64,000 nucleotides of DNA from Phytoseiulus persimilis (GCA_037576195.1 CM075104.1:5834775-5898774); one strand, 5' to 3'. Positions 1 to 13,260 are shown, counted from the first letter of the stretch. Notes: generated by a model not told the origin, from the sequence alone. Numbers and translations: made by a program.

Positions 1-3000
1 ACGACGGGTATCGTTACGTTCCGAATACTGTAACAATCAACAACTGCAGGGCCTGACTCCCGCTCAAAGATCGCGAATTCATGCTTTCGTGATTCTCCAC
101 CGTTCTTCAAGGATCGTTCGAAGATCGCAGTTGACGTCTTCGAACGTCCCCGCGCTATCTCATTTCCGTTCCGGTCAAGCAACTGTGGAAAATGCGCTTA
201 ACAGCATACAGGGGTCACGCATGCTTGTGGATAGCTCTGTGAGGAATACCCGCACGTTCCAAATGTCAACCTGTCTTCAGAATCTCGCTCCAGTCGAAAA
301 ACGATCACGAGACGCACAAATAGCTCCACGTACTCGCGTACACTCGCTCACACGTCGGACTGCAAGCAAATTGGCGTTCGCGCTGCTTCCAGGTCTCGGA
401 AAAATATTCTCGAAAGGTGATTCAACCAATTTAAACCAGAGAACGAATGATCGCTCTCTTTCTGTGGCTGATAGTTCGTCCTTCCATGCCTTTGTGTGTC
501 TTCGTTTATGATGAGTTCTGTAGCAGAAACGATGAGCGAAGCAGCTATTGTGTATACGAAATTCACCTGATGACCTTGCGGAGGTCTCTCAGCAGAGCGG
601 CTCATCGGTTTCACTGTTTGAATTCACCGAAGAGCTCTGACAGCTCAGCTCTAAAGGACTCGCCGTGTTTATAACATCCTTCATAGTTCCGGCCACAACA
701 ACTCATCCTCCGGGCAAACACAAGGGGACTCTGCATTAGGTCAAGCCGAGTAACATTGACAGTGAAATTCACTGTTCAACATATTTCAGACTCTCCAGGA
801 GGGATTGGGTCACGGCAGCGATTCGAGGCGTCATCATTCGATAGAATCGAAAACTCCGCGTTTGCGTGGGGGCGAGAATTGAATGAAGGGAGTGGGGTGT
901 TGAGGTTTTCGCGGGTAAAAGTCGTCAATCTGAGCACTTGAATACAATCCTCCTCGGGAAGGACCGGAGGCGCTCGGATGATAGGAATATGGGCCGAAAT
1001 TTGAAGTCCGAACAAATCCGAATGAGCGGAATCATCAGGAGAAATAATGCTCTCGACAACAGATAATCCCAGATATCGGCCACAGCAATCAGCAAGCTGC
1101 TGCTCGATCCGCTACGAGGATTTCCTTGGTTTGTTGCTGCCTCGTTGGTAGCTTGTTCGCTTGGTTGGCTGGTTGCGCGGCGAGCGATCCCTCTCTTGAT
1201 TTCTCCCTGTGGTTCGTGTGGTCGGTCGGTGGGTCGAATTTCCACAAAACGCACGGGTGAGCATAGCAACAACTCGAAGCAACACCTCAGCTCGTCGCTG
1301 TTGCCGACTGAAGCGGTATGTTTGTCCGGCCGTTTTTCTAATCAGTCATTCCTCTATCGCGCTTCCACCCCTTTCGGTGGATCCAGGAAATCCTCCTGGC
1401 TGGAGTCGAGCACAATCCGGAGCGGTGTTGGACATCGTTCCCTTCTGTGGCTTTTTGCAGCACCTCACAAAGCCCTCAATCTATGGTGGATACTCAGCTA
1501 AAGCTTCTCGGGACACCTGTCGGGAACGCGATCGGAGACAAAGAACAACTTCTCTCCGCTAATGAACGCTAGTTTCAATCGAACACAAGTCGATTCGGCA
1601 CCCCCACAGAACCGGTGATGCTGGGCCGCGAAAACCAGAACACAAAAACACGCGTTTGGAAGAACGAAATTGCCGCGGAGTCGGTTCGTACTTAAACGAA
1701 TCGCTCATCAACGACCAGCGGCATTTTCAGCGTTCGGACGCTCCTTCGGGACGTTTCAACGGGACGGCTTCAGATCAGCGTGGACTACTTCGTAAGTGGG
1801 ACAGCCAACAGTCAGTCGGTCTGTCGATCCTTCTGCATGAATTCCGAACGGCGAGCGATCGGCCTGCTGCCGTCGTCCGACCACTGAAAGCATCTCAGCA
1901 ATCGAAAGAGCAGTGTTTTCGAGGACTCTCAGTTTTCTTCGGTGCTTCCTCCTCCTCGCCGGACCTCGCTTCAACGTCATTCGGCTTCGGACCGAAAACG
2001 CCCGAAATCAGACATATTGGCGAAACGGTAACCGACGTTCACACCATTTCAAAATCTTCGGGAAGCGCTGAGTGTAACGGGCGGGTCCGAATGTGTGTCT
2101 GCGCTTTTGCGGCTTTTCGAGAAGTCCAGGCATGTTGGAACGGCCAACCAAAGCTCTCCGCTTTCTAGGTTTGAATAGTTTTCGAGAATCTCCTCTGTGC
2201 GCTCAGTTTTGGCAAGTGACTTTGATGGCACACAGCCAATCTGCGGCAGAAAAAAAAAGCGAAGTCCACAGTCGGAAGCCTGAGACGAAAAAAGCCGAAT
2301 CCGGCCTGGGAGTCTAGGCCTATCCGATTCCTCCGCGATATTCCGCGTTCTATCATTCGTTCCGAGCCGGAGGACCGGTTTGCGTTCCAGTAGTTCGAAG
2401 GTGAACGGAACGACAAGAGAGGAAGGAGAGCGAGTGGGAAGGAGACGACGGCGACGATTTCTGACTGACTTGTGCACAATAATAAAATACACCAGCATCG
2501 ACAAGGAACTCGAAAATTTCACTCTACTCGCTAGTTTTCCTCCTTCGCCCCTACGCAGAGCCAGTCGGTTTATACGTGGAATGCTGTTCGATTCTGTCGG
2601 GCTGCGTTGACTGAGCGATTTTGAGAGTCAACCACCGCATCGACAGCCCGTCCATCTAGTGGTCACTGCTCGTGGTTCCACCCGGAGCAAGGCGTTGTGA
2701 ACACGGACTCCGACCGAAGAAGTCTTCGCTGTACACCGAGCCACCCGAGAGGAAATCCGAGATTACAGTTCGTGTGGGAACGAGCTGCGATTCGGGATTA
2801 GCCATCGGCGATTCAGATGCAAAGTTATAGTGAGAACGAATCAAAGTCACTCATCTTCGACTTCTTGGTGCACAGAAGCATGAGAGGGGTGCGCGCGCCA
2901 ATCCGCGCTTGGCCGGAAAGGACCACCAGAAGTATTATTGCATCGGCTCTTTATAGGAGGAAAATTCTCGAGCGTTGAGCCGTTCCTCTGCGGACCACTG

Positions 3001-3611
3001 CCATCCAGAAAAGAGTTCCATCAAGTTCGCTCGAACCGAACGCGTGGCCAACAGTTTCCTGTCCAAACGTTGGATCGGCGGCGATCGCAATCGAAGCGAA
3101 CGCTCGTGTTGATGACCCACCCGCATGAGATTCAAGGTGCGATCCGCGAAGAACCGTACACATCCAACGATTCCCGTGGAAACGTCGGCACGCTGTTCAC
3201 TTGTTGACTAAACGATTGAGTGGGCTATCAGGCAAACAGATCATCGAACGATCGAAACTCCGCTGCCTCGGAGCCTCAGTCGCAAGTTTCCTCCTCGTTC
3301 GCAAGTTCCGTGACCTTCAGTCGCCCTCGTCCACATTGACGCCAAGAGCAGCAGAGGCTAGTTATGTTATGCGCAGCGGGTGGAGGTGTACAAGTACCCG
3401 ATTATTTCGCTAAAAACCCTAATTCTGGATGAGCTGGTCGTTCTAGACTGCGATTGTGAAGAGCGCGTGGTTCCAATCTCCAGAGCTTATCAATTGACCG
3501 GGTTCACTCGCGATGGCTGCATCTGGCTGGCTTGACGACACGACTGTTTCTTCCTCTTCCTTTTCTCAGTTTCGTTTGTTCGACCTAGAAACCTCGAAAG
3601 CTTGATACAAG

Positions 3612-4074
3612 ATGGAGTGTCATCGAGAGACAACTAGGTACCACGAGGCGACGGGTCAGAATGCTAATCATGCGGCGGAACACCGTCTACGCGAGTGGGA
3701 GGATGAGATGTTTGAGAAGTTCATCAGTGTGTCCAAGACAGACTGCGAGATATCGTCAATGCGGAAGGGTAAACCGCTGGGGAGGGACGAGTTCATGGTC
3801 GCTGGAAAACCATTTCTATTAAGCAAGGACGTTTTTCCGCAGCGAATGAAGTTTTCCGATTCGAGAAGCTGATTCTCTCCCTGGGTACGCATGGGAATGT
3901 AGTATCTGAACGTTTCAACAGGGATCGCCAGCTATTTTCTGACCGGATCCGAGAGAATCGAGAGTATCAAAATGTTGATACTCCACATGCAGAGAAAGCT
4001 CGGAGAAATTGGCGGGGAGCTCAGAAGGGCGTCTCATGCCCATCTAGATCTCCTCATGAGATGATCCTCAACTG
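3612..4074 (+). pseudogene. Possible broken coding frame, unknown family
   Basis: An 86-codon frame from 3612 contains acidic and basic helical sequence (LREWEDEMFEKFISVSKTD). It stops at 3872. In an overlapping shifted frame the reading continues from about 3843 to a TGA near 4074, with text such as FEKLILSLGTHGNVVSERF and a charged RDRQLFSDRIRENREYQ segment. Together they would read as one protein-like stretch of about 150 codons interrupted by a single frameshift. I do not recognise the family. It could be a decayed transposon-derived or host gene, or chance. It is reported because amino-acid composition stays protein-like across the break. Confidence 0.2.
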
Positions 4075-7000
4075 ATTCGAAGCTCCGATTGCTAGTGATA
4101 TACGATTACCGAGTTACAAATATGGTTTTGACGCCCAGCGACAACGATTACATGGACGGCATATTACGAGACAGGCGAAATTGAAGCGAAACGCACAACA
4201 ATTGAAATAGCTCAGAGGCGGACCTTGCTCGTTGGAACACGCTGCGGATTCTGCGTCGAATTCCGTGAACGCGAGCGCCCGCCAAGCCAACTTCCATTGT
4301 CGCCGCGGCTGCTGTAGTAGCTCCCAACACAGGCTGTTTGGGAACGGAAGGAAGTTACTTGCTTGAATTCTTTCATGGCCAGCCAGGCAGCCAAGCGGCC
4401 AGCCGGCAGCTTCATCAAATAGAATTCACTGCTCGATTGACTCGGCCGGTCCATCGGTCGCTTGGTGGGGCTAGCATCGTTCACGTCGGTCGGGACTGTT
4501 CACGTTGTTGTCAGCGTTGATCGTCTGACCCAGTCCTGCGTTGAAGACTCGGCGCAGACGCACGGAAAGCAGTTCGCGCACTGAGCGACGTCGGGTAGTG
4601 CTCATTACTCTGGTCAATTGTCATCGGCGGTTCTTTTGTCGAGCGGCACTAAAATAGCGAAGCTTGCGGCGTAAAAGGGCTCTCGTTCGCTTTTGCAGTC
4701 CAATATTCCCGTTTTTCTCGCCCATGTCGGCTAAACGTTTGGGAGCATCGGAGTGCATTCATCGATCCACCGTACCGATAAACAGCGTGAGCTGCAGAAT
4801 CGAGGTCCCAAACGCCCATCGATTCGTCAACCTAAATGAATGGATGAAGTTTGAACATGAATAATGAAGAATTTTTCGGCTCCGACTCGTCAATCGTTCT
4901 CTTGAGTGGGTCATAATGCTGCGCTCGGATTGGACTTCTCGCTCTTCGGAACCAGGATGACGCGGTCTGAGTTCCAGTCCGCAGGGCTCGACAGAGATAT
5001 TCAACAGCCCTAATGTGTGGATTAGTGGAGAACTCGAAATACATAGAACATTTTCCTTTTTCTGTTGTTCTCCTCGCTTTTGGATGACTCGGGATGATGA
5101 AATGGCGGCGGACTCGAAGTTCAAATGGGTCATTCCGAGCGTTGAGAGCGATATCATGGTTCAGATAGTTCCGCGGCGTCGGTCGCTGCCGTGGAAACGG
5201 CCTATGAAAAAGCTGAAAAGCTTTCCTGAGCCGGCGGATCGAGCCCTTCACTCAGGTGACTGAATGGCTTGCTCAGCTGCCTGTGTCATGCCAGTTTGAA
5301 TCAAACTGTCAAACAGCCAAGCTCCAAAGCTAGGAGCAGCGATGAACGGAAACACAGCCAGAAAACGCGGAAGACACGCGTTACACTGGCGCGTCATGAT
5401 ACTGGGGGCGCGCTTGGTTTCCAGCAAAAACAAACTAGAGAAACCGCTGAGCATCTTCCAGTGACAATAACGCGCCGTGAGGAGTGTCTGAAGCCGCCTG
5501 CTCACAGAGCCGCCGAAGAGCGAATCCACGACGCGGTTTCATGTATGTATGAAGAGCAACACCTTTGGTTGGTTGGAAGAAAGTGAGACTTTCAAAGTAT
5601 CCATGAGTAGCGTTAGACGTTCAAAATACATCGATTCTTGCACCGACCAGGACCGATCCGTTACACATTCTGAAAGCCGTCAACGCGAAGGCTGCTACAA
5701 CATATACATACACTCGAGGTAAGAGAAGGTCGAACTTCTCAGAAATATAGCGGGTTAATCTCAACTCCGTTCAACAACATTTTGGAATGCCAGCGATTGG
5801 CAGAAACCACATCAGAAATAGCTATGGGAATATCAAGAAGGCTCCTGGAGGTCCAGTCAAAAACTCTAGCGATCTTTGAGGTCGAATGAGATCCGACAAA
5901 AATAAACATTCGTAAAACTCTCCTCGTCAATACGATTCTGTTCGGGATCGCTGCAGAAAGTCAGCTTTGATTGAAGTTTCCGTGTTGGAGCACATTCGAA
6001 ATAATTCAAATCACGGATTCAGGTGCGAAAGCATATTGTCATTCCGAGCCATGACTCATTCATGAGAAGCTATGTTGAGGGGTCGGTGACGTCCGACGGT
6101 GGTAGAAGATTCAATCGAAGGCTCATGTGAGTTAGCAGCATGCAAAGACAGGGATGAGGGGGAAGTGAACTCCGATCGCGCCTGGAAAAAGACACGAGGA
6201 TCTCATTGCCACGCTATGCTGGACCTCGAGCGACACTGATCCCAGCCAAAATCATCCCACAATTCGCGACCGCTTCCTCGGGAGGATATCAACACGAAAT
6301 TCCTCCGAATACCCCGAATATGAGGCATTTATTGTCTAATACTGCTTTCGGATGTCGCGAGTAAGTCATAACGAGAGAGCTCCGGATCACAATGAGTCGT
6401 GAAATGCTCCCCGGACTGGATTATTCATATGGATCGAGGAGATTGCGACGTCGACACGCCTTTGCGAATTGAGCGGATGACAATGAGTTATTCGATTCTT
6501 CCCGTCCCACGTAAGGTTCCTTTCATCGTGCTCAGAGAGATATGATTCCCATAGCAAGATTCCATCCGTTCACCGTTGCGCATGAATGGAATTATTATAT
6601 TTTTGAATCAACATATTCCATCTGACGAATAGGTCTCCGCGACAATCGAGGGAGGATTTCGAGCTCGAATCAAGCTAACGAACTGAGAGGGATCGATGGT
6701 GATTTTCTTCATTCAAAACTGTCCACGTTCTTGAGATTGGTGAGGGTATAATGCCGGTCTACGGGGATCATTCTCATAATCAATCCAGAGTATTTCAAGC
6801 CTCCTGGGCATGGTAGCGACTCTCGAACACCGTGAAGGCCTATGAACTCAGCAAAGCAATGCTCCTCTCTTCTTTCCACCCTTCATTGATCGCAAATGTA
6901 GATGAAGCGGTCCAGCCACCCGAAAGTTGGGTGATCCTGAATCGAAGACAGGGAAATTTCTTGATCTCGAAAGTTTTAAAGCGCTCTTACGCAGAATCGA

Positions 7001-7163
7001 ATCTTAAATGTTCGGAGTCGCTCTGAATCTGGGGATGTCATCCGTCCGAGAGCGGATATTGAAGAAAAAATTTCGCCCACGAAGCACCGAAAAAATCTCA
7101 ATTTTTCTGCTCCGATAGGGCCATGCCGTTCGCCGTGATTGGGTTCTTTCCAATTGATAATTA

Positions 7164-7396
7164 CAGAAATTCAAAATCTAGATCCATGCGGCCTAACGGT
7201 ATCTCGACGGTTTCCAAGATCGAGAAAAAGCAAAACAGTTTCACTCCCTGGTCGTCGATCCAAACGAGAACCACGCTCCCTGAAGATGCCGAAGGCAGGA
7301 CAACGATGGTGTACAGATCCGGAACAGCGTCAGAACATATTTTCTGGCGAATGTGGAGCAACGGAACCAGCCATATAACCAGACGTAAGTCTAAGA
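7164..7396 (-). CDS. Candidate isolated exon, unknown gene
   Basis: On the minus strand an open stretch reads hydrophobic, protein-like sequence, including DLYTIVVLPSASSGSVVLVW and LFCFFSILETVEIPLGRMD. It is bounded by a plausible acceptor (TTTTCTTAG) on the 5' side and a GTAATT donor on the 3' side. Attempts to extend it downstream gave candidate exons whose phases did not join cleanly: one around 6990-7110 and one around 6840-6935 with FAINEGWKEERSIALLSS. I do not recognise the protein. It may be one exon of a minus-strand gene, part of a decayed gene, or coincidence. Confidence 0.2.
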
Positions 7397-8338
7397 AAAC
7401 ATTAGGAACGAGTATGAGATCGTATGGCTCTGACGGCGACTCGCGATAAAACCGGGTCTCGGGAATCCAGAGACCCAGTTCTTTCCGCCGATTCCCAATG
7501 ACGCGTTTGAAGGTGTGAGAAAATCAATGAATGGTAAAAGAAAGACTGGTTCGTTTGATTCATTCGATTTCTCCTCACTCTTGACGTCGTCCTCGCTCTC
7601 GCCTTTGTGTCTGCTTGGAAGGAACTTCATTCGTGGTGAAGGCACACACGAACTATAGAATACATTCGACGGTTGTCGGCCCGCTCGTTCACGACGGCGC
7701 CAACCTTGGCGCTGACGTAAAGAGCGAGCTTCGCGATGACCTTTCTTTTTGCAAAAGCCCCAAACGCAGGGGACGCCCAGACTTCCAGCCAGCTATCCAG
7801 CCAGGCAGCAAGGGAGGCAACAGCCGGCTTTTCGGGCCGCAACGATTTGACTCGCCCCGAAGCGTAGACGACTTCATCATTATTGGAAGGGTACATCCTG
7901 ATTTCGACGACCGAACGTCGGAAAACGAACGGAATCCGAAACAATTTACTCCTCGGAAGTCTTCATCCGGTTTCAGACCAGAACGTCCAATGCCTAACCT
8001 TTCAGCCGGCGCCGGGCTTTGAGTAATGTTAGCTCTCCTGGGACCTGGAAGCCTCGCAAGACATCCATTCTATTCATATCTGCTGAACCGGAGTGCATGG
8101 ATCGGGAAACGGGGGGAAAAATCTGCGCGAATCTGACACGTGTGATAGGTCTCGATGTCTGGTTGTCCTGATGCCTCAAAATAAAAACATTTCGCCTGGG
8201 TTCCGATGGAAGAAGCTCGGGTTCTGAAGGGATCAGAGGTCTTTCCTCAATGGAACAACGACGAGGATAACCGCGAAATCAAACTTCACTCTGTTGAGTG
8301 TTTGACAAATCGCATCATCCACGGCACTGAAGTCCTCA

Positions 8339-8872
8339 TTGAACATGTTTTTGATCGGAATTTTCGCTCTGCTCGATCACAGCGTTGCTTCTCCTTCCGC
8401 ACCAGACAACGATTCCGGTGGTAGCTCGGAGTCGGGGTTGAATGTTCGACGAGAACGACTGGAGCCAGCGGTCAAACGGCAGGCCGCGGTGATGATGCCG
8501 GTGACTTTTCGGGGCACGGTGACTTGTTACGCAAACCAGGGAACTTTGACGAAAGAACTTCGCTGCAGAAGCGGTCTGAGTGAGGTGTTACATCCGAACT
8601 CACTAGATTCCGCTTCTGCTGTGATAATAGCAGCGGCGGATTCGCCGAAACCGACAAAAGTTCGAACATCGCGGAACTTTCCCACGCAGCCGAAGTATTT
8701 GGGACGGGCTCCACCGTGTGTTTGTAGCAACCTTCGACATCTTCGCGGGCGAAAAACAGTTGCGCTTTTCCGATTCGTTTCGCAGAGTTTTAATCTTCCT
8801 CTGTATCGGAACCCTTTCCGAGTGATCGCCGTTTCAACCGGTCCCGTCAGGGTTTCCACCACCTCTAGCTAA
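8339..8872 (+). CDS. ORF with possible signal peptide, unknown
   Basis: This 177-codon frame begins MNMFLIGIFALLDHSVASPS, which resembles a signal peptide. A dibasic KR site and a stretch with two cysteines (GTVTCYANQGTLTKELRC) follow. The downstream half loses protein-like character, so a splice donor may lie inside it. Opposite-strand frames of over 100 codons overlap it, so length alone is not persuasive. It could be the first exon(s) of a small secreted protein or peptide precursor, or a chance ORF. No family was recognised. Confidence 0.2.
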   Translation: MNMFLIGIFALLDHSVASPSAPDNDSGGSSESGLNVRRERLEPAVKRQAAVMMPVTFRGTVTCYANQGTLTKELRCRSGLSEVLHPNSLDSASAVIIAAADSPKPTKVRTSRNFPTQPKYLGRAPPCVCSNLRHLRGRKTVALFRFVSQSFNLPLYRNPFRVIAVSTGPVRVSTTSS

Positions 8873-10678
8873 TCGATCGGTGGCTCTTCCTTTCGGCACC
8901 TCGAGCTATTGTAAAAGCGTTCTATCTTTTTATAACTGAGCAGAATAAGATTTCCACCCTGACACTGGAAAACTTTATGACACCCCTGCTGCGAAATGAG
9001 AATATTTTCCGAGAGTCCTCCTGTCTTATTCTGCTCCGGTGCTTCCAAAAAACAGAAAGAAAGAAACACCCGCTCGACGGTATCTAAATACAGACGATAC
9101 CGGTTGTCTGTCCGACGCTCAGCGCTCTGTGGGAGCTGATCCCGTTAGAGGCGCTGGCACGTTCGCTTACATTTTCAGGGTTCCGTCTGACTCCGTACGT
9201 CAGGTACTTTAGCCCATCGAAGTGCGTGTATCCAGTGGTTGCTACATATTCATTCCTCACGAGAAACTTCGCTGACAGAGACACACACACACAGAGAAAC
9301 TGACAAATAGTACGTTGGCATATATTGAACGCGGGGTCGAGTCTGTCGGTCAGAATCCAACAGCGGCCGAACAGCACAGCGGCGACGACGACGATCTGCG
9401 GGCCTTCTACCACGGGCGATGGCGAAGTACGACGACCGACGAGGGAAGGTCTTCAGAAAGTTCCTCTCGCAAGAAGCTGCCGCCACCACAGCAGCCGCGC
9501 CACCGCCGACGACGTCGACACCAGCGCCGCAGCATGCTTCAAGGCGAGGGTAACCGGTGAAAAATCACTGCGAGAGCAGCGAGCATGGTTCGCTACACAG
9601 ATACGCACAGATGTCTGGAAACGTTGCTTCATCGTGGAGGAGGACTCCAGCGACGAGCACCTACCCTGTTGCCTCCTATCCTTCTGGTGTCAAAAGCAAG
9701 CATCTGAGGGTTCTTGGGGAATTTCATCAGGAGCGTAATTTATCATTCCCCAGGTCGCCCTCAATAAATACAAGCCAAGACGAGCAACACGAATGACCGA
9801 TCGTCATGATATGTGGCCTGAATGAGGTGTAATGAAGATTCCGCAGTCGACGATGGCGAGGGCTCTTCGGAGAAAACCGAACAATAGTACGTTTGGGACG
9901 TTTTAGAGGACTAGAACTCGACGCGGAGATCAATCCTGAGGGGAAAGAGCTCAGAGCGTCGAATCGGGATGCAGGACTTTTTCCTTGTGGATCTCTGATG
10001 GCGACAGGGACAATATGGACAGAAACTCAACGAGAATCCGAAGATTGACAGTTCAGCGAGCAGAGTCAGGTAGCGTAGCTTCCCTGACCACATAGTGGAG
10101 CGACTCACCACAACCTTGGGAGCCCTGTGACTTACACGCAATTAAATTGCATCGAATAGTGATCGAGGTCCCCGATTCAGGAATGAGTTCCGCGCACACG
10201 ACAGGGAGCTCCAACGTTCGTGCTTCCCTTACAGAAGTCTCCGGCGGCAAGTCCCGAGTACATGAGCCTGACGTCTGCGAGCATTCAGCCAATCTCCTTT
10301 GTGCTGCGGAATTCGCTTCCGCGTTTTTCTGGACGTGATGACATGAAACCAACTCGTTCCAGTGGACAACTATCCGCGTGAAGCTCTGCGAGGCGCCTGA
10401 CCGATGTTTATGAGTTGGATGTTTTCTGCGAGTCCTGACTTTCGCCCCTCAAGCCCGCAACATTTGATGGCATCGATGTCGAAGCTCCGTATGAGTCTGA
10501 GAGATAGCTCTGAAGGAATAGAGGCACTGATCTCTGTCGTATTTCCGCTCGAGTTTCAAACAGTGGGGAACGCCTCCACATTCCCAAGGTCTCGGTCATT
10601 TTCCCAACGACCCCTCGCCACACCGAATCGGGTCATTCCTAGTTCGACCCGAGGTCCAAGACTAGGTCAGTGTTGGGC

Positions 10679-11300
10679 GGAATCATAATCATGATAATTA
10701 TCATGATCTCAGATCCCGAGAATACAACTGTGATCTTGATCATGAACATAATCACAATCATGACGTGAACATTCTCATGATCATAAGTTTTTTCTTGAAA
10801 CAGGATTACGGATGTGGTTGACACTATGTAAGAAGGTTTTCGGGTCTCGATTTCCATCGATCCATCGGTCTAGATACGGAAATCGTGGATCATGACGACC
10901 CAAGGTGTTGATGATTGAGAACTGTCCTCAATCATCGCGTCAGTCGTCGAGCTTGGCCGAAGACAAGGTTATCATTCTTGCTCTACACGGCTTCGCGGAG
11001 ACTCCCCGACCCAAGCCGCGCTAAAGCTCTACTCCGAAAAGTATGGTCAGATCGACCCTTGAACCATCTCCAAGGCATCAATCAGTTTCTCATAATACAG
11101 GATGGATCGGGGGAAACTAACACCTGCAGGATTATTTGGGATCCCGAAAACCCCTGACAACGGCTACCCGACTGCTGAAACGCTGCTTTTCGAAGAAATT
11201 CCACGATCACGGATGTCATTGCGACAAAATCACGGAATGCTCATTATTGTGATAATGATTATGATCATAATCACACCTGTGAGGATGATTATGATTTGTC
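10679..11300. repeat. Degenerate ATCATG/ATAATC simple-repeat patches
   Basis: Two patches, about 10679-10790 and 11240-11300, consist of irregular repeats of AATCATAATCATGATAATTA-like words. Both contain near-palindromic segments (GATAATTATC, GATTATGATCATAATC). The roughly 450 bp between them carries no recognisable gene. The patches could be decayed microsatellites or the arms of an old foldback sequence. Confidence 0.6.
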
Positions 11301-11489
11301 ACAACGCTCGACTGGGCTCAGTCCGAAACTTCTATCCAGGCGGAGCGCAAGGCGGAGGTCGTGCTTGCAGCTCTGACCACGACTCCTGCATCACCAAATC
11401 TGCAAGATTGTTCCTTTCTTCGGTGAGCGAATAGAACACGGTCTCAGAACGTTAGGTTGCTCCATGATCGTCAGCCTGTGAGCGGAGCT

Positions 11490-13100
11490 GATTGATTGAT
11501 TGATTGATTGTTTATTGACCATCTTCATGCTGTATTTTCATTCCAAATATAGCTGAAGACCCTTAACACGGGGCGATGACTCAGCTGGTCGACGGTGCGG
11601 TTATTATTATTTCTCGGGCATACGGTCTGGGTCGTTTTTCCGTTCCAACTTCTCAAGTATTCTCTTGGTTTCGAATATCATTCTTGGTGTGCTCTCTTCG
11701 TGTAGTCCTAGTCTTTTCTGTATTATACACTCAGCATCTGGGATTTCTTCGCATTCAAGAAGCACGTGCTCCATAGTTTCGTCCTCCCTTCCGCACCGTT
11801 GGCAGGTCGCTCCGATGTCTATGTATCTTGACCTGTATTTCCTAGTCTGTAGACATCCCGCTCTGGCGTTCGCGAGCAGTCGACTGCCTCTACTGTTATC
11901 ATATATGTGTTCGATATTTCCTCGAGCTTTTTTGAAATTGCGATATCGGTCAAGCGTTCTCTTTTCCGACATACTCTTTCGCCATTCCTTATCCAGCTTG
12001 TTGTTCAGCGTCTCTTCCACATATTTCTTGTAGCTTTTGAGACCCATCCTTGCCTCGGTGGTTGATAGTTCTTTCAATTCCTGGCATTTGAATCGTTTCT
12101 TAACTTGGTTGATTCTTTTCTTCAATGAGGTTTCCGTATTTGTGATGTCCAGCATGGTATGGATCGCTTTTGGCCACCTGGCTTCATTCATTTCGCTTAT
12201 GCTGGCAGAGTACATGAGTTTCGCTTTCGTTTCGCGTGCCTCGAAGGGTGACCATCCTAGTTCTCCGTCTATGAATTCGACGGCGGTGTTCGCGTTCGGT
12301 TGCCCCAAGGCCCACCGTCCTGCTTCGCGTTGCAGGTTTTCGAGCCGTTTCCGCACTTTGGCGGGCATGGTTGTAACCGAGTTTCCATACGTTAGTGTTG
12401 GGACTGCTGTGCTTTTCCATTGTATCTTTGTGACTTCGAATCTGTTGAATCTCCACAGCGACTCGGCGTGCATCTGTCTGATCACTTTCTCTGCTTTTTC
12501 CTCCCAGATCTTTTCCTGTTCTTGGAGGTAATTTCTCTCGTTGCAGAGCGTGATTCCTAGGTATTTGTACCGGTCGAGAACCGGTATCAGTTGGTTCTGT
12601 ATTCGAAGTGTTTCCTCCGATTCTGAGTCGTTTACTTTTGCAAATTCTACAATCGCGCTTTTATCGGGGTTGAATTGGAGTCCCATTTCTTCTCCGAATT
12701 CCGATACAACTTCCAATAACCGCTCCATGTTTCTCATGGATTGTGCCATCAGCACCAGGTCATCGGCAAATAACAGGCCACATATGTCGATGTGTTTCGG
12801 TTGATGTAGGTCGGAGATATTTCCCTTCGTCCTGACCTTGAATCCCGCTTTGGTTTGCTCCAACCTTTTTTCCAGGTCGGAAATGTATAGGATAAATAGT
12901 ACTGGACTCATTGGACGTCCTTGTCGGAGTCGGCTGCGGGATGACTTTCTTTTCGGCAGGAGTTTTCCGAGCCAGGCTCTTTCGCTATGCGAGAGACAGA
13001 ACATCGCGGAGAATGCTACTCGAACTTGTTTCATCGTGTTGGAAGTCTCCATGGCCTCTGTTGGGTTCTGAGGAAGGTCACGGGTTTTCCTAGATCTCCA
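11490..13100 (-). mobile_element. 5'-truncated non-LTR retrotransposon (LINE)
   Basis: The element lies on the minus strand. Its 3' end is marked by a (CAAT)n tract, seen as five GATT units at plus-strand 11490-11510, just beyond an AATAAA. Its 5' side carries only the last part of the reverse transcriptase, so the endonuclease and the N-terminal half of the polymerase are missing, as is typical of 5'-truncated LINE insertions. The 5' junction is not sharp; homology fades between about 13000 and 13100. No target-site duplication was identified by eye. The clade is not assigned; the C-terminal zinc-knuckle arrangement occurs in several LINE clades. Confidence 0.85.
11607..13052 (-). pseudogene. 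Reverse transcriptase C-terminal part (LINE ORF2 fragment)
   Basis: The 481-codon frame shows the reverse-transcriptase motif LRQGRPMSPVLFILYISDL at about residues 42-60 and the catalytic FADDL box at residues 95-99. A thumb/connection-like region follows, with 'NPDKSAIVEF' and 'YKYLGITL' segments. The C-terminus has a zinc-knuckle of form C-x2-C-x8-H-x4-C at about residues 417-434. The first 40 residues do not match the expected upstream RT motifs, so the real homology starts inside the ORF. With no endonuclease and no RT motifs 0-2, it cannot encode a complete enzyme. The long intact frame suggests a fairly recent insertion. Confidence 0.85.
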
Positions 13101-13260
13101 TTCCGCCCGTCAACCTCATAGTCGTCTCTGAGCTCATTCTTACTTTTGTACCCTTGCCTAGTCTATTTATTCCTATGCGGAATCTGACGTTCCTCAGTCG
13201 TTACACATGTGATTCGATGAAAGCATCGGGGGAAGAACCCTCGTTTGAAACTAAAGGTTG

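Larger units (their letters stand above)
1..10670. other. Gene-poor stretch, no recognisable gene
   Basis: I see no protein family, RNA gene or complete transposon here. Open frames are short and overlap on both strands, as expected by chance in sequence of this composition. Three weak candidates are listed separately: a broken frame at 3612-4074, a possible minus-strand exon near 7164-7396, and an ORF with a possible signal peptide at 8339-8872. A short CA-type run lies near 9280-9293 and a GAC/CGA-rich patch near 9380-9530. The stretch could contain UTRs, introns or regulatory DNA of a gene outside the window. Confidence 0.5.

Noticed and set aside
11665-12531. Plus-strand ORFs of 122 and 164 codons opposite the LINE
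   Set aside because: They are shadows of the reverse-transcriptase frame on the minus strand, which has clear RT motifs; the plus-strand translations match nothing.
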